NCBI GenBank assembly: GCA_964588335.1
Contig: CAZPOV010000018.1
Span: forward strand, 1-64,000
From: JAGQZY01 sp964588335
GTDB lineage: Bacteria > Bdellovibrionota > Bdellovibrionia > Bdellovibrionales > JAGQZY01
DNA length: 64,000 nucleotides
Direction of reading: 5' to 3'
Part shown: positions 40,493 through 49,369 of the stretch, piece after piece
How the letters are laid out: each line of letters begins with the position of its first letter
How positions within the stretch are numbered: the stretch's first letter is position 1
Made by a program: the position numbers and the translations under genes
The notes under the pieces: generated by a model
What the model was told of the DNA's origin: nothing
Database searches by the model: none
Seen by the model: the letters and a program-made list of their open reading frames with translations, nothing else

Positions 40493-43400
40493 TAGGTGAC
40501 CTCCTGGGTGCTGATCTGATCAACGGTTACTTCTTTAACTTTAGCCTTGGTACGACTAAAGAAGTGAGCCACATCTTCAGTGATAGCGTAAGCACAAGGA
40601 ACCCATAACAAAGCCAGTGCGGTGCCGCTCACCAGACCCCAGGCCATGGCCAGAGTCATCGGGATGATAAACTCATCCGAACCACCAATCCCGTACGCTG
40701 TTGGTAAAAGTCCACTGACTGTGGTCAGTGAAGTGACCACCACCGCTCGTAGGCGCAGTCCGGTGGCTTCCACTAAGACTTCATTCAGTGGGGCTTTGGG
40801 TTTTTCTTGGCGTAGCGTCTCGATAAAGGAGATGAGAACAATTCCTGAGTTAACAATGATTCCACCCAAACCGACAATACCAATCAACGCTAAAAAACTC
40901 ATAGGCCGTTGATGAAAGAAAAACGCCAATGACACTCCCACAAGACCAAGAGGAATAGTGGTGAGAATAATAAGGGGTTTGATATAGCTGCTGAACAAAA
41001 ACACCAATAAAGCAAAGATACCGATCAGTGACAGAAGTAGAGCCTGCATCAGCGATTCAAAGGATTCGGCGGTGCGCTCGGCTTCTCCACCAAACTTCAG
41101 TGACACTTCCTTGTATTCTTTGCTGATCGCCGCAAACGACTCGGCCACTTTGTTGTTCGCTTCAACCGAGGTAATCACATCATCGTCGATATTGGCAGTC
41201 AAAGTTTTAGCCGGTTTGTAGTCAAACCTTTTGATATGAGGAGTTCCACCCACTTCTTTGAGTGTGGCAATTCTGGAAAGTGGAATGAGGTCGCCTTGCC
41301 TATTCATCACCTTCAAATCGAGAAGGTTTTCTGAAGAGCGGCGTCCTGAGTCTTGCAAGCGGACAAAGTAATCCACCTCACGGTTGTTCACATTGACATT
41401 GGCCACAGGTATTCCGGCAATCGCGGCTCGTAAGGTCTCGCCAATATCAAAAGTACTAAGACCTAAGCGTTTTGCCTTCACTGTATCGACATTAACCAGA
41501 ACCTCTCGCTCTCCATACACGTCGTCGATTTTGACATCAAAAACACCTTTGACCTCTTGCAAGTCTTTTTTCACTTGTTCGATGGCGGCCTGCAACTGTT
41601 CCGCATCGTTGGAGCGAAAAATAGCCGTGACTGGGGCTCCTACCGGAGGGCCATTGATTTTGGCTTCAAACGAAAGTTCAGCGTCTTCGTGTTCGATCTC
41701 TCGGAGTTGATCGAGCACATCATTTGTGTAACGAGTGTTCTTTGCCTCTTCGGTCATGAACATTCGCAGCAGCCCGACATTCTCACCGCGTTTCCCTTTA
41801 GGGTCATTGGGGTCGTCCTCAGCTTTTCCGGAAACGGCCGATACGGCTTTTAAATCGTCTCCCAATTTGGTTTTAATTTTTTCTGACAAAACCTTCATGG
41901 CTTCGTTAGTGGCCTCGATGGTTGTGCCTTGGGGCATGTCGACACGACCAACATAGATTTCCGTTTGGTTGGCGGGAAACAGAATAAATTTATTACCAAC
42001 GGTCATCATAAATATAGAAAAGATGATCAATCCCAAGAAGGCCACCGCACTGATATAGCGATGAACAATCAGTTTGCGAACCATAGAAGAAAAGCCGGGG
42101 CGTACTTTACGAGTGAACCAATCATTTTCTTCGTAAGCTTCGCCGGGCTTGTGGTTGGGGTCGTCGGCCTCCTGACGATCTTTCTTTGTCACTAAGCGCA
42201 TCGGCAACAGAATAAAACATTCAACCAAACTCAAAATCAGCGAGGCTGTGACCACTAACGGAATACCGCGAATGAATTGACCCATGATTCCTTTGGTGAC
42301 CAGCATAGGAACAAAGGCGGCAATCGTGGTAAACGCGGTGGCGGTGATCGGTAGCCAAAGTGTTCTTACCGACTCTAATGCCGCGTCTTTTCCATTCATA
42401 CTTTCGGCTTTCAAGCGCACAACGTTTTCGGCAATAACAACCGCGTTATCAACGAGCATACCAATGGAAATCACCATGGCTAAAATCGTGATGGTGTTAA
42501 AGCTCATGTCGGCCAGTTGTAAATATCCAAAAGTTGCAAACACCGCTAATGGTAAAGACAGGGAGGCCATAAAGCCGACGCGTCCGGGAAGGAATATCAT
42601 CAAGAAAAAGACCACCAAAAACAAACCAGCCAAGCCATTCGATGACAGAACACTCAAGCGATTGCCGACTCGTATCCCTTCATCGCTGTAAATATGGAAA
42701 TTAAGGCGTCCTTTGTATTTTTCTTGAAAACGATCGATGACTTTTTTTACATCGTCAGCCAGCTCAATAATGTCGGCCCCTGTTTTTTTACTGATGATTA
42801 AAAGGGTGGCCGGCTCTCCATTGATTCTTGTTAAAATTCGTGCATCCTCTTCGTCATCAACAATTGTTGCGACGTCTTTGAGCTTGATCGAACCTCCGGA
42901 AAAATTGGCGCGCACCACAACCTCTTCCAGTTGGGTTGGATCTTTGATTTTTCCATCAAGTTTGACCAGGGTCTGCACACGATCCGCCTCAAGATTTCCG
43001 GCCGGCACAGTCACGTTGTGGGTCGCCACCGCTTGAGTGACCTCACTGAGTCCGACATGATATTTTTTAAGTTTCATAGGATCGACATAAATCGAAAACT
43101 GCCTCTCTCGAAAACCCGATTTATTTAAGGTACTGATCGCCTTGTTGTCTTCAAGCGCTTCTTCAAGTTCAATGGTGACTCGGTCCCGTAAGCGATTCTC
43201 ATTGGATCCTGAAATGGCCAGTTCGATAACAGGAAACTCCTCTGTATTGATCTCTTGAAACTCGGGCGGGTTTTCTAGGTCGGTGGGGAGGTCGGGAACA
43301 CGGTCGACCGCGCGCTGCAAGTCGGCAATCACCTCATCCACCGGATAGTTGTCGATATCGACAATTGTCATGATTTGGGATTGACCTGGTTGACTGACCG

Positions 43401-43647
43401 ATTTCACCTCTTTGATTCCAGTGACTGAACGAATTTCATCCTCGATCGGTTTTGTAATCTTAGCCTCGATGTCTTCGGCGGTGGCCCCTTGGTATTGGGT
43501 GTAGATAATGACCTGACCAATATCCACGGGAGGAAAAGATTCGGCGGTTAAAGAGGTTAACCCGCCGTAACCAAAAAACACGAAAAACAATGTCACAACG
43601 GTGGTGAATTTGTAGTTCTCTAGAAAAAAACGAGCGATATTCGTCAT
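40492..43647 (-). CDS. RND-family inner-membrane efflux transporter
   Basis: A 1051-residue RND transporter of full length: twelve membrane helices in two halves, two large periplasmic loops, and the family motifs FPPVDIGQVIIYTQYQGATA near the N-terminus and GIVGLGGIIVNSGIVLI in the second half. In the fourth helix the proton-relay pair reads Asp-Asn (SIGMLVDNAVVIAEN) instead of the Asp-Asp of AcrB, as in many uncharacterised RND pumps. It uses the proton gradient to expel substrates. It overlaps tolC (ATGA, 4 bp) and tetR (1 bp). No periplasmic adaptor gene is present in the operon. Confidence 0.95.
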   Translation of the reverse strand: MTNIARFFLENYKFTTVVTLFFVFFGYGGLTSLTAESFPPVDIGQVIIYTQYQGATAEDIEAKITKPIEDEIRSVTGIKEVKSVSQPGQSQIMTIVDIDNYPVDEVIADLQRAVDRVPDLPTDLENPPEFQEINTEEFPVIELAISGSNENRLRDRVTIELEEALEDNKAISTLNKSGFRERQFSIYVDPMKLKKYHVGLSEVTQAVATHNVTVPAGNLEADRVQTLVKLDGKIKDPTQLEEVVVRANFSGGSIKLKDVATIVDDEEDARILTRINGEPATLLIISKKTGADIIELADDVKKVIDRFQEKYKGRLNFHIYSDEGIRVGNRLSVLSSNGLAGLFLVVFFLMIFLPGRVGFMASLSLPLAVFATFGYLQLADMSFNTITILAMVISIGMLVDNAVVIAENVVRLKAESMNGKDAALESVRTLWLPITATAFTTIAAFVPMLVTKGIMGQFIRGIPLVVTASLILSLVECFILLPMRLVTKKDRQEADDPNHKPGEAYEENDWFTRKVRPGFSSMVRKLIVHRYISAVAFLGLIIFSIFMMTVGNKFILFPANQTEIYVGRVDMPQGTTIEATNEAMKVLSEKIKTKLGDDLKAVSAVSGKAEDDPNDPKGKRGENVGLLRMFMTEEAKNTRYTNDVLDQLREIEHEDAELSFEAKINGPPVGAPVTAIFRSNDAEQLQAAIEQVKKDLQEVKGVFDVKIDDVYGEREVLVNVDTVKAKRLGLSTFDIGETLRAAIAGIPVANVNVNNREVDYFVRLQDSGRRSSENLLDLKVMNRQGDLIPLSRIATLKEVGGTPHIKRFDYKPAKTLTANIDDDVITSVEANNKVAESFAAISKEYKEVSLKFGGEAERTAESFESLMQALLLSLIGIFALLVFLFSSYIKPLIILTTIPLGLVGVSLAFFFHQRPMSFLALIGIVGLGGIIVNSGIVLISFIETLRQEKPKAPLNEVLVEATGLRLRAVVVTSLTTVSGLLPTAYGIGGSDEFIIPMTLAMAWGLVSGTALALLWVPCAYAITEDVAHFFSRTKAKVKEVTVDQISTQEVT

Positions 43648-45119
43648 GATTGGACTCCATGGGCGGTGTTGATTTCACAGGGATGGTTTGAGAAAAGTTT
43701 GAAATAGTCGAGAAGCAGATGCAGGATTTGGCGTTTGGTGTCGATCAGCTGCAGTTCCGAGTTGAATAGATTGTCTTGCTCAATAATAAAAGTATTCAGC
43801 GACACTCGAGCTTGGCGATACTTTCTTTTCGTTTGAACCAAGCTCTTGCGCAAGCTTTCGACAGTCTGATCTTGGGATTTTGAGGCTTCAATTAAAAGTG
43901 AAATCGCCCTTTGAATTTTTTGATGTTCTGCTTTCAGTTGTAAGGCCAATTTGTTTTTCTGAGCTTCGAACTGACTTTGGGTGGCGCTGACTTGAGCCTC
44001 TCGACTGCGCGAGATGTCACCACCTAACGGAACTTGCAAAGCCACGCCGACTTGATAGCCATTCCGAAAATCTTCGGTCAAGCGGTTGAAGGCTTGGTTG
44101 TGACTGTTCTCGACGCCCGAAGCTTGGTAGCGAGCTTGCAATTTGACATCCATTGAATCAGTGGCTTTAGCAAGACGCATTTCGTGAGCTTTCTGTTCAC
44201 CCAGCAAACTAACGATATCGTCGTAATGGGAATAGCTGGGGTTCATTTGGTTTTGACCAATAATAAGCCCCATACAGCGCTTGGCTGTTTCCTCAATTCG
44301 TTCCGCCTCGTTATTATTAAAAGTGATGGCGTTGGCACTTAGGTTGGGGAGCGCCGATTTTAACTGACCGACCAAAAGCTCTTTCTGGTAAGAAAAGAAG
44401 AGCACCGATGACTTTCGAGACTCCAGTTGAGCTTGGTTGCGAGCCACGTCACCGGAATCGCCCAAACCTTCTCGCAGCTTTTGTTTTGATTCATTGAATT
44501 GACGAGTCGCAGTTTTCACCAGCTGTTTGGATAAATCTAAAGACAATTCGTTTGCCATCAGGGTCCAAAAAATTTTGCGGATATCCAAGACGAACCCGTG
44601 TCGATTGACGTCGGCTTGCAAATCGGAAATCTTTTTATTGATTCTTGCTGAATTGAGTTGGCTTCGATCCAAACGTCCTAAGGCGTTTTTCCAAATATCG
44701 ATTTCAACTCCAACCTGCACTCCGACCTGAGTGGCGTTGTTAATAAAGCCATCATCCGTACTGATCTGTTGAGAAAACAGTCGGGTGTTTATGGTGGTTC
44801 CTAAGGATGTTTTTTGGCTCACACCCAAATTAAATAATTTTTGGGGATGAAACACAGGCGCAAATTGAATGATCGCATTTTCGTTTGAAGAGAAGTAGGA
44901 GTATGAAGCTTCTAGTTTAGGATCGTACTGACTTTTAACAGCATACTCTTTGGCCGTGTTGGTTTTTTGAGTGGCTTCAATTTGCTGTCGGGCGGGTGAC
45001 GCCGATTGTGCCATTTCAATCACTTGTTTTTCGGTCAATAAAACCTGAGCCGCTGACTGTGTCGAAATGAAACTGAGCAACAAAGGAATTAGAAGGTGGG
45101 TTTGCACTAGTCGAATCAT
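43644..45119 (-). CDS. TolC-family outer-membrane efflux protein
   Basis: A 491-residue outer-membrane channel protein: a signal peptide (FISTQSAA), then the two tandem coiled-coil/beta halves of the TolC family (IEMAQSASPARQQIEATQK..., YQVGVALQVPLGGDISRSREAQ...). It forms the exit duct of a tripartite pump with the RND protein encoded next. The ATG at 45119 is chosen for GAGGT upstream and the position of the signal peptide. The operator-like palindromes lie within 80 bp upstream, so it is the first gene of the operon. Confidence 0.92.
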   Translation of the reverse strand: MIRLVQTHLLIPLLLSFISTQSAAQVLLTEKQVIEMAQSASPARQQIEATQKTNTAKEYAVKSQYDPKLEASYSYFSSNENAIIQFAPVFHPQKLFNLGVSQKTSLGTTINTRLFSQQISTDDGFINNATQVGVQVGVEIDIWKNALGRLDRSQLNSARINKKISDLQADVNRHGFVLDIRKIFWTLMANELSLDLSKQLVKTATRQFNESKQKLREGLGDSGDVARNQAQLESRKSSVLFFSYQKELLVGQLKSALPNLSANAITFNNNEAERIEETAKRCMGLIIGQNQMNPSYSHYDDIVSLLGEQKAHEMRLAKATDSMDVKLQARYQASGVENSHNQAFNRLTEDFRNGYQVGVALQVPLGGDISRSREAQVSATQSQFEAQKNKLALQLKAEHQKIQRAISLLIEASKSQDQTVESLRKSLVQTKRKYRQARVSLNTFIIEQDNLFNSELQLIDTKRQILHLLLDYFKLFSNHPCEINTAHGVQS

Positions 45120-45129
45120 GGATACCTCA

Positions 45130-45147
45130 TTCAAACGTTTGTTTGAA
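45130..45147. promoter_or_regulatory. Operator-like palindrome 1 upstream of tolC
   Basis: TTCAAAC-GTTT-GTTTGAA has perfect 7-bp arms. It lies 11 bp before the tolC ATG and shares its half-site with the second palindrome, about 52 bp away centre to centre (five helical turns). Confidence 0.7.
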
Positions 45148-45181
45148 ATTCTCATATCACTGGATTGATGTAAACAACTAT

Positions 45182-45199
45182 TTTAAACGATCGTTTGAA
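45182..45199. promoter_or_regulatory. Operator-like palindrome 2 overlapping the transcription start
   Basis: TTTAAACGATCGTTTGAA is an almost perfect 18-bp palindrome just downstream of a minus-strand -10-like TATAAA (45201-45206). A bound TetR-type dimer here would block transcription of the efflux operon. Confidence 0.7.
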
Positions 45200-45211
45200 T
45201 TTTATAAACCA

Positions 45212-45241
45212 TTGAAACAAATGAATTATTTCTTGTTTCAA
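45212..45241. promoter_or_regulatory. Third inverted repeat (TTGAAACAA/TTGTTTCAA)
   Basis: Nine-base perfect arms are separated by 12 bases. The half-site TTGAAAC resembles those of the two operators. It could be an additional regulatory site or the transcript end of the gene at 45256; no T-tract is present. Confidence 0.4.
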
Positions 45242-45255
45242 ACAGGGATCGGACG

Positions 45256-46122
45256 CTAGCCTTGGTCGTGGAAGGTGCGGCGAAAGGTATGATACTCAAA
45301 AGGGATGACCGGTTGAGCGCCATATGTAAAGGGCACCTGAAACTGGATGTTGGCTCCGTCGGTAAACCAAAAATCCGCTTTGATGACTTGGTTGGGAAGG
45401 TTGGGGTCGGAAAGATAGATTTTGCGGGCATCAAAATCAATTTTCAGTACGACAATGGCGTGGGCCGAATCCAATTGGTCCGGTCGGGGGCGGGCCGGAT
45501 GCACTGACACCACCGAGATAGCATCACTGCGCATCGATTGAAACAGCCGGCTGGCCTGAAATTCGCGCACGCTTGGCACCATCGAGATATTGATTTCTTG
45601 GCCCATGGAATCGTACTGCATTCGCTGCAGAAGATGAATCATGATCGACAGAGTGGCTTCTGACATTTGCGGCATGAACGCACCCAAACGGGCGTCCATT
45701 CCGGTTTGTTCGTTATAAGCGCGAACCACCATTTCTAATATTTCTGGCGAATTCCTCGTAAACTGACGAAAGTTGTGAGGCTGGGTGGTCATAGCACCCA
45801 CCACATTGGTGATACAGGTGGAGGCGCACAAGCCCCCATTGGGCTCCAATAAACCGCGAGAGTTCAACTCAGGCGCCAACTGTTGCAGAAGCATATTGCG
45901 TTCAGCGAATTTTAGGAAGACTCGGGCTGCAGTAGTCTCTGCGAACTCTTCAGCTCTTGCCAGTTCAAGATTGGGAAACTGGGGTTGCGCGGCCATTCGC
46001 ACCAGAAAATGGGGACGGTAAACATCGAAACATCTCTCCTGGGCCAAGGCGGGAGAGCCAACCAGGTTGATAAAAAGAACTATAAAAAGGGGATAAAAGT
46101 CAATTCGTAGCACCAGTTTCAA
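45256..46122 (-). CDS. Secreted papain-like (C39-like) cysteine peptidase candidate
   Basis: A 288-residue exported protein (signal peptide GSPALA-Q, cut near residue 28). Three segments are spaced like a papain-fold peptidase: Cys99 (or Cys103) at the start of a helix in GGLCASTCITNVV, His221 in SAHAIVVLKID, and Asp239 in KIYLSDPNLP. The hydrophobic strand after His and the Asp-Pro turn are typical of C39-type domains. Activity is inferred from this pattern only. The gene overlaps the upstream four-helix membrane protein by 4 bp (ATGA). The pair is probably functionally linked. Confidence 0.6.
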   Translation of the reverse strand: MKLVLRIDFYPLFIVLFINLVGSPALAQERCFDVYRPHFLVRMAAQPQFPNLELARAEEFAETTAARVFLKFAERNMLLQQLAPELNSRGLLEPNGGLCASTCITNVVGAMTTQPHNFRQFTRNSPEILEMVVRAYNEQTGMDARLGAFMPQMSEATLSIMIHLLQRMQYDSMGQEINISMVPSVREFQASRLFQSMRSDAISVVSVHPARPRPDQLDSAHAIVVLKIDFDARKIYLSDPNLPNQVIKADFWFTDGANIQFQVPFTYGAQPVIPFEYHTFRRTFHDQG

Positions 46123-46538
46123 TCGAAGGTAATTTTAAGAGAACCTAAAATCAAGTTGTAAGTGGCTTTTAAAAAGGCACCCAAAAGAATCCCTAGAAGA
46201 AGCATCACCGAAACGACACCAAACCAGGCAAACGTGTTACTGATCGTGAAAGCGACTTTATAAAAATCGAAAGGCATTCCAAAGAAGTTGAGGACGCCAA
46301 TGATAGCGATGGATCCTGTGACGCCACCAAATAGGAAACACAAGGGCCATTCGAGCATTTGGCTGGAGCGTCGAATGGATAGTCCCATAAAGACTGAAAG
46401 GATAAACGGGGCTAAAAAGTACTCTCCCAACGGAACTTTAGTGAGATGACCGTTCATGCCGACGACAATGGCATAATAGATAAACCCAAAGAAACTCAAC
46501 AACACTAAATCTCTGTTTTGGTTATAAATACTCATCAT
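46119..46538 (-). CDS. Four-helix membrane protein (paralogue B)
   Basis: A 139-residue integral membrane protein with about four hydrophobic helices (12-32, 36-58, 65-90 and 100-128) and no signal peptide. The helix II-III region with MLEWPLCFLFG resembles the LEW segments of the genes at 47162 and 49370, which share length and topology. The start at 46538 has AGGAG five bases upstream; the next codon is also ATG. It is translationally coupled to the peptidase-like gene downstream. Function unknown. Confidence 0.75.
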   Translation of the reverse strand: MMSIYNQNRDLVLLSFFGFIYYAIVVGMNGHLTKVPLGEYFLAPFILSVFMGLSIRRSSQMLEWPLCFLFGGVTGSIAIIGVLNFFGMPFDFYKVAFTISNTFAWFGVVSVMLLLGILLGAFLKATYNLILGSLKITFD

Positions 46539-46688
46539 TTCGACTCCTACCCTAATAAAGAGCAAGAGCGATGCCTGCTGTAATCAAAGCAAACAAGGCG
46601 TGGCGAGCAATAAATGCCAATAATATGATAGCGGTGACAATTTAGGGCGTCACCCGGGGGCGACCCAGGTTGAGACCTTTACGATAGC

Positions 46689-47165
46689 TTAAGGCTGTGC
46701 TGCGGGCCACTCTTCAATCACAATCTCGCGAATTTCAACGACGGTGTTGAAAGCGTCTAAATACTTTGGCTCGTCGATGTAATCTTGAGCATCGGCCAGC
46801 GTGCAAAGTTCATAGAGTGTAGCAAAAGCGTCAGACAGAGCATCCACAGCTGTTATGTGCAGGGTTTGGCCCACGCCTTTTTTAAGGTCATTCTCAAGGG
46901 CTTCGACATAGGCTTCGCCATTATTGACCATGGGTTCACACCAATAGGTTTCATCGGACGCCTCTAAGCCATGTTCAAAATTTTCCAGATCCAGCTTCAT
47001 AAGTGCTAATAGAGGGCGTAAAGCTGTTTGCGACTGTTGGGCTTCAACGACGATTGGTCCTTTTGAATCCCTCGCTTCGCTAGGGTTAGAGTTGGTGGGG
47101 GCGAAGGCCGCCAATGATCCAATCAGTCCTAAGTACGAGAGTGTTATCCAAATCAGTCGTTTCAC
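46689..47165 (-). CDS. Exported helical protein, coupled to a four-helix membrane protein
   Basis: A 158-residue protein with an N-terminal signal or anchor (VKRLIWITLSYLGLIGSLAAFA) and a helical, acidic mature part with two Cys (TYWCEPM, LYELCTL). The GTG at 47165 is chosen because AAGGA lies upstream and because it forms a GTGA overlap with the stop of the membrane protein at 47162. In-frame upstream codons would run antisense-like through that gene. I do not recognise the family. It makes the first of two membrane/exported pairs in this operon. Confidence 0.65.
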   Translation of the reverse strand: MKRLIWITLSYLGLIGSLAAFAPTNSNPSEARDSKGPIVVEAQQSQTALRPLLALMKLDLENFEHGLEASDETYWCEPMVNNGEAYVEALENDLKKGVGQTLHITAVDALSDAFATLYELCTLADAQDYIDEPKYLDAFNTVVEIREIVIEEWPAAQP

Positions 47166-47569
47166 AATGTGTTCCTTCGGTAATAGTTCCCCATCACAAG
47201 TTTTTGCAACATGAATCCAGAGGGGATGGCGATGATCCACGAAGAGAGCAAGAACAAGCTGTACTCACCGGCTGCGATGGTTGCGCGAATCACTTCTAAA
47301 ATCGGTAAATGATCCATCCAAAAGGCTCTTAAAAACCATGGAAAAAGCGTCATCAGCAAAATACCTAAGGCGAACAAAAGCGCCCACTCGATCGATTGAT
47401 AAAGGTAATTCATAAACAGGCCGGATAAAAAACCAAACCCTAAAACTAAAACAAATTGGTGCTGTACTGAGAGTGGTAAGAGGTATGAATTTAAAAAAAC
47501 GATGCCACTGCCAGCAATCAGCATAATAAACAAATCGTTGTTTCTGCTAACAAAAGGATTGTGGTCCAT
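47162..47569 (-). CDS. Four-helix membrane protein (paralogue A)
   Basis: A 135-residue membrane protein with four predicted helices. Its C-terminal part, LLSSWIIAIPSGFMLQKLV followed by GNYYRR, is clearly related to LLSPWIVSLPLGFLLSKIY followed by RNYYRH in the gene at 49370, and both have an EW motif in helix III. The ATG at 47569 has AAGGAG five bases upstream. It is the first gene of the operon 47569 to 45256. The leader contains two hairpins (47581-47592 and about 47600-47626). Function unknown. Confidence 0.75.
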   Translation of the reverse strand: MDHNPFVSRNNDLFIMLIAGSGIVFLNSYLLPLSVQHQFVLVLGFGFLSGLFMNYLYQSIEWALLFALGILLMTLFPWFLRAFWMDHLPILEVIRATIAAGEYSLFLLSSWIIAIPSGFMLQKLVMGNYYRRNTL

Positions 47570-47979
47570 TTTCACTCCTTGGTCGAAAGACCGTTGCGTT
47601 TAAGTTCGTCTTGCGAACTCTCTTAAGCCGTTAAAATTGCAAGGAGCATTCCATGCCATCTCAAAATGAGACGGGGTAGACAGAGGTTTTAACTGATTTT
47701 CAAGGTCCAACTGTTTAGATTATTGACGGCTGATTAAGTGTTGAGAGTTAGGTGGCTTGGACTTGAAAAAGAACCTGCTTGGCAAACAGTTTTTCCGCAC
47801 AAGCAAGAGCTCTTGTGTTTTGTAGTATGTAATTTCTGGCGGCCTCGACCAAACCTATAAATTTCCTACAGTGGCCATTATCTTTTTTTCAATTCCCGAA
47901 AAATATCAAGGCATCGCGAAGAAGATCAGTAGTATCAAGGCAAAGTTGTTCTAATTTCATAGACCAAAGGAGTTAAAGA
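47570..47979. other. Divergent intergenic region between the membrane-protein operon and the serpin gene
   Basis: About 410 bases without a gene. Near the minus-strand operon it holds the hairpin GGTC-GAAA-GACC (47581-47592) and the interrupted stem AGTTCG/CGAACT (47603-47619). It should contain two divergent promoters; I cannot assign hexamers with confidence. Confidence 0.4.
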
Positions 47980-49170
47980 ATGCGCCAATTACTACTTTTT
48001 TTATCACTGCTTGTGACCGTTGCAACACAAGCGCAAAACCTCAGTACAGTTGTTATGGAGGAGAAACTATCAGAGAACCCTAACTACGTGTTTTCGAACA
48101 CGTCAATCGATGGGCTATTAACGCTTGTCGGGTACGGATACGATGCGAGTCGGGTTGCCACTCTCGAGCAGTATTGGAATTCCGTCAGTCTGGATCAGAA
48201 AAGCCAGAAAATTCTTGGATTGAATCGTGATGAGGAGGGGTTGATCGTTTCGGTAAATAATCAAGTCTGGCTCAATGATCAGTTTCAGTTCTTGCCGCAG
48301 TATGTTTCAGCGTTAGATTTCAATTTTGGTATTTCCCCTCAACTGATGGATGTCAGTCAACCCACCCTTGTAGCCGATGAAGTGAACCAATGGGCTTCTA
48401 ACAATACCAACGAGTTAATCAAGAAAGTTTTGCGTCCCGATCAAGTGAGTGGTGACACCGTTTCAATTTTGGCAAATGCTGTGTACTTCAAAGGTGAATG
48501 GGAAGAGTCTTTTGATGCTGAACAGACCGTGGAGGCTCCGTTTTACGGCGTCGGCGATGTTAGCATGATGACGAAACAATCGTCGGGCGGACTCTACGTG
48601 CCTTTAATGGCCTATATGAACCCGACGGACGGAGTGCTGATTGTTGAATTGCCATTTAAAGGTGAGACCCATTCTTTGGTGATCGCCATGCCGGCAAAAA
48701 TGATGGAAAACAATTCCTCATATGATTACGTCTACGATTCGACAGCTATGGACGTAAATTCAGTCTTTGCAAACTATATTGCCAACGGTCGAGCCTTTGA
48801 TGACCTTTATAATTATGGGATGACCCAGGATTACGAAAAATTTCAAATGCCAAAATTTGAGATTGAGACGGAGATAAATAACATTGAGAAAAAATTGGCT
48901 GATCTCGGCTTGGCAACGCTGTTCGATAAGGGAGCACTGTCGAATATGGTTGATGATCCTCGAGCTGAGCTTTCAAAAGTTTTTCAGAAAGCCAAGATTA
49001 TTATAAACGAAAAAGGTGGCGAGGCTGCTGCCGTTTCTGTTGGAATTGTCACAACTGAATCTTTTGTCATGCCACAGGGTGAGCTCCTTGTGAATGGTCC
49101 TTTCGCGTTCGCGATTCGCGATAAACAATCGGAAGAAACCCTGTTTGAGGGCGTTGTAACAGAGCCCTGA
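47980..49170 (+). CDS. Secreted serpin (serine protease inhibitor)
   Basis: A 396-residue serpin with a signal peptide (LVTVATQA-Q). The family blocks are LANAVYFKGEWEESFD, the beta-sheet strand MPKFEIET and the closing PFAFAIRDKQSEETLFEGVV. The reactive-loop hinge INEKGGEAAAVSV has the small residues needed for insertion, so it should be an inhibitor. Counting from Glu344 as P17, P1 would be Glu360 (TTE-SFVMP). The stretch from there to the PF strand is three residues longer than in alpha-1-antitrypsin, so the scissile bond is uncertain. It acts outside the cytoplasm. It is monocistronic, with AAAGGAG upstream and a strong terminator. Confidence 0.93.
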   Translation: MRQLLLFLSLLVTVATQAQNLSTVVMEEKLSENPNYVFSNTSIDGLLTLVGYGYDASRVATLEQYWNSVSLDQKSQKILGLNRDEEGLIVSVNNQVWLNDQFQFLPQYVSALDFNFGISPQLMDVSQPTLVADEVNQWASNNTNELIKKVLRPDQVSGDTVSILANAVYFKGEWEESFDAEQTVEAPFYGVGDVSMMTKQSSGGLYVPLMAYMNPTDGVLIVELPFKGETHSLVIAMPAKMMENNSSYDYVYDSTAMDVNSVFANYIANGRAFDDLYNYGMTQDYEKFQMPKFEIETEINNIEKKLADLGLATLFDKGALSNMVDDPRAELSKVFQKAKIIINEKGGEAAAVSVGIVTTESFVMPQGELLVNGPFAFAIRDKQSEETLFEGVVTEP

Positions 49171-49195
49171 TAACGACACTTATTTTTTTATGTAC

Positions 49196-49227
49196 AAAAA
49201 CCTCAGTTTACACTGAGGTTTTTTTTT
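49196..49227. terminator. Terminator of the serpin gene (bidirectional)
   Basis: Stem CCTCAGT/ACTGAGG with loop TTAC, preceded by five A and followed by nine T (49219-49227). It can act for the serpin on the plus strand. Confidence 0.9.
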
Positions 49228-49369
49228 GACAAACATTATTGCCTGAAAAGAAGACGGATTGAGACTCTGTCTATACTAAGTGACTGGTTTTTAAAAAAAA
49301 CCGAGTCAATGTCTCGAAGCTTTGTCTTTGATCGGTTAGAATTTTGATAAACACAGAGTCTTACCTATT

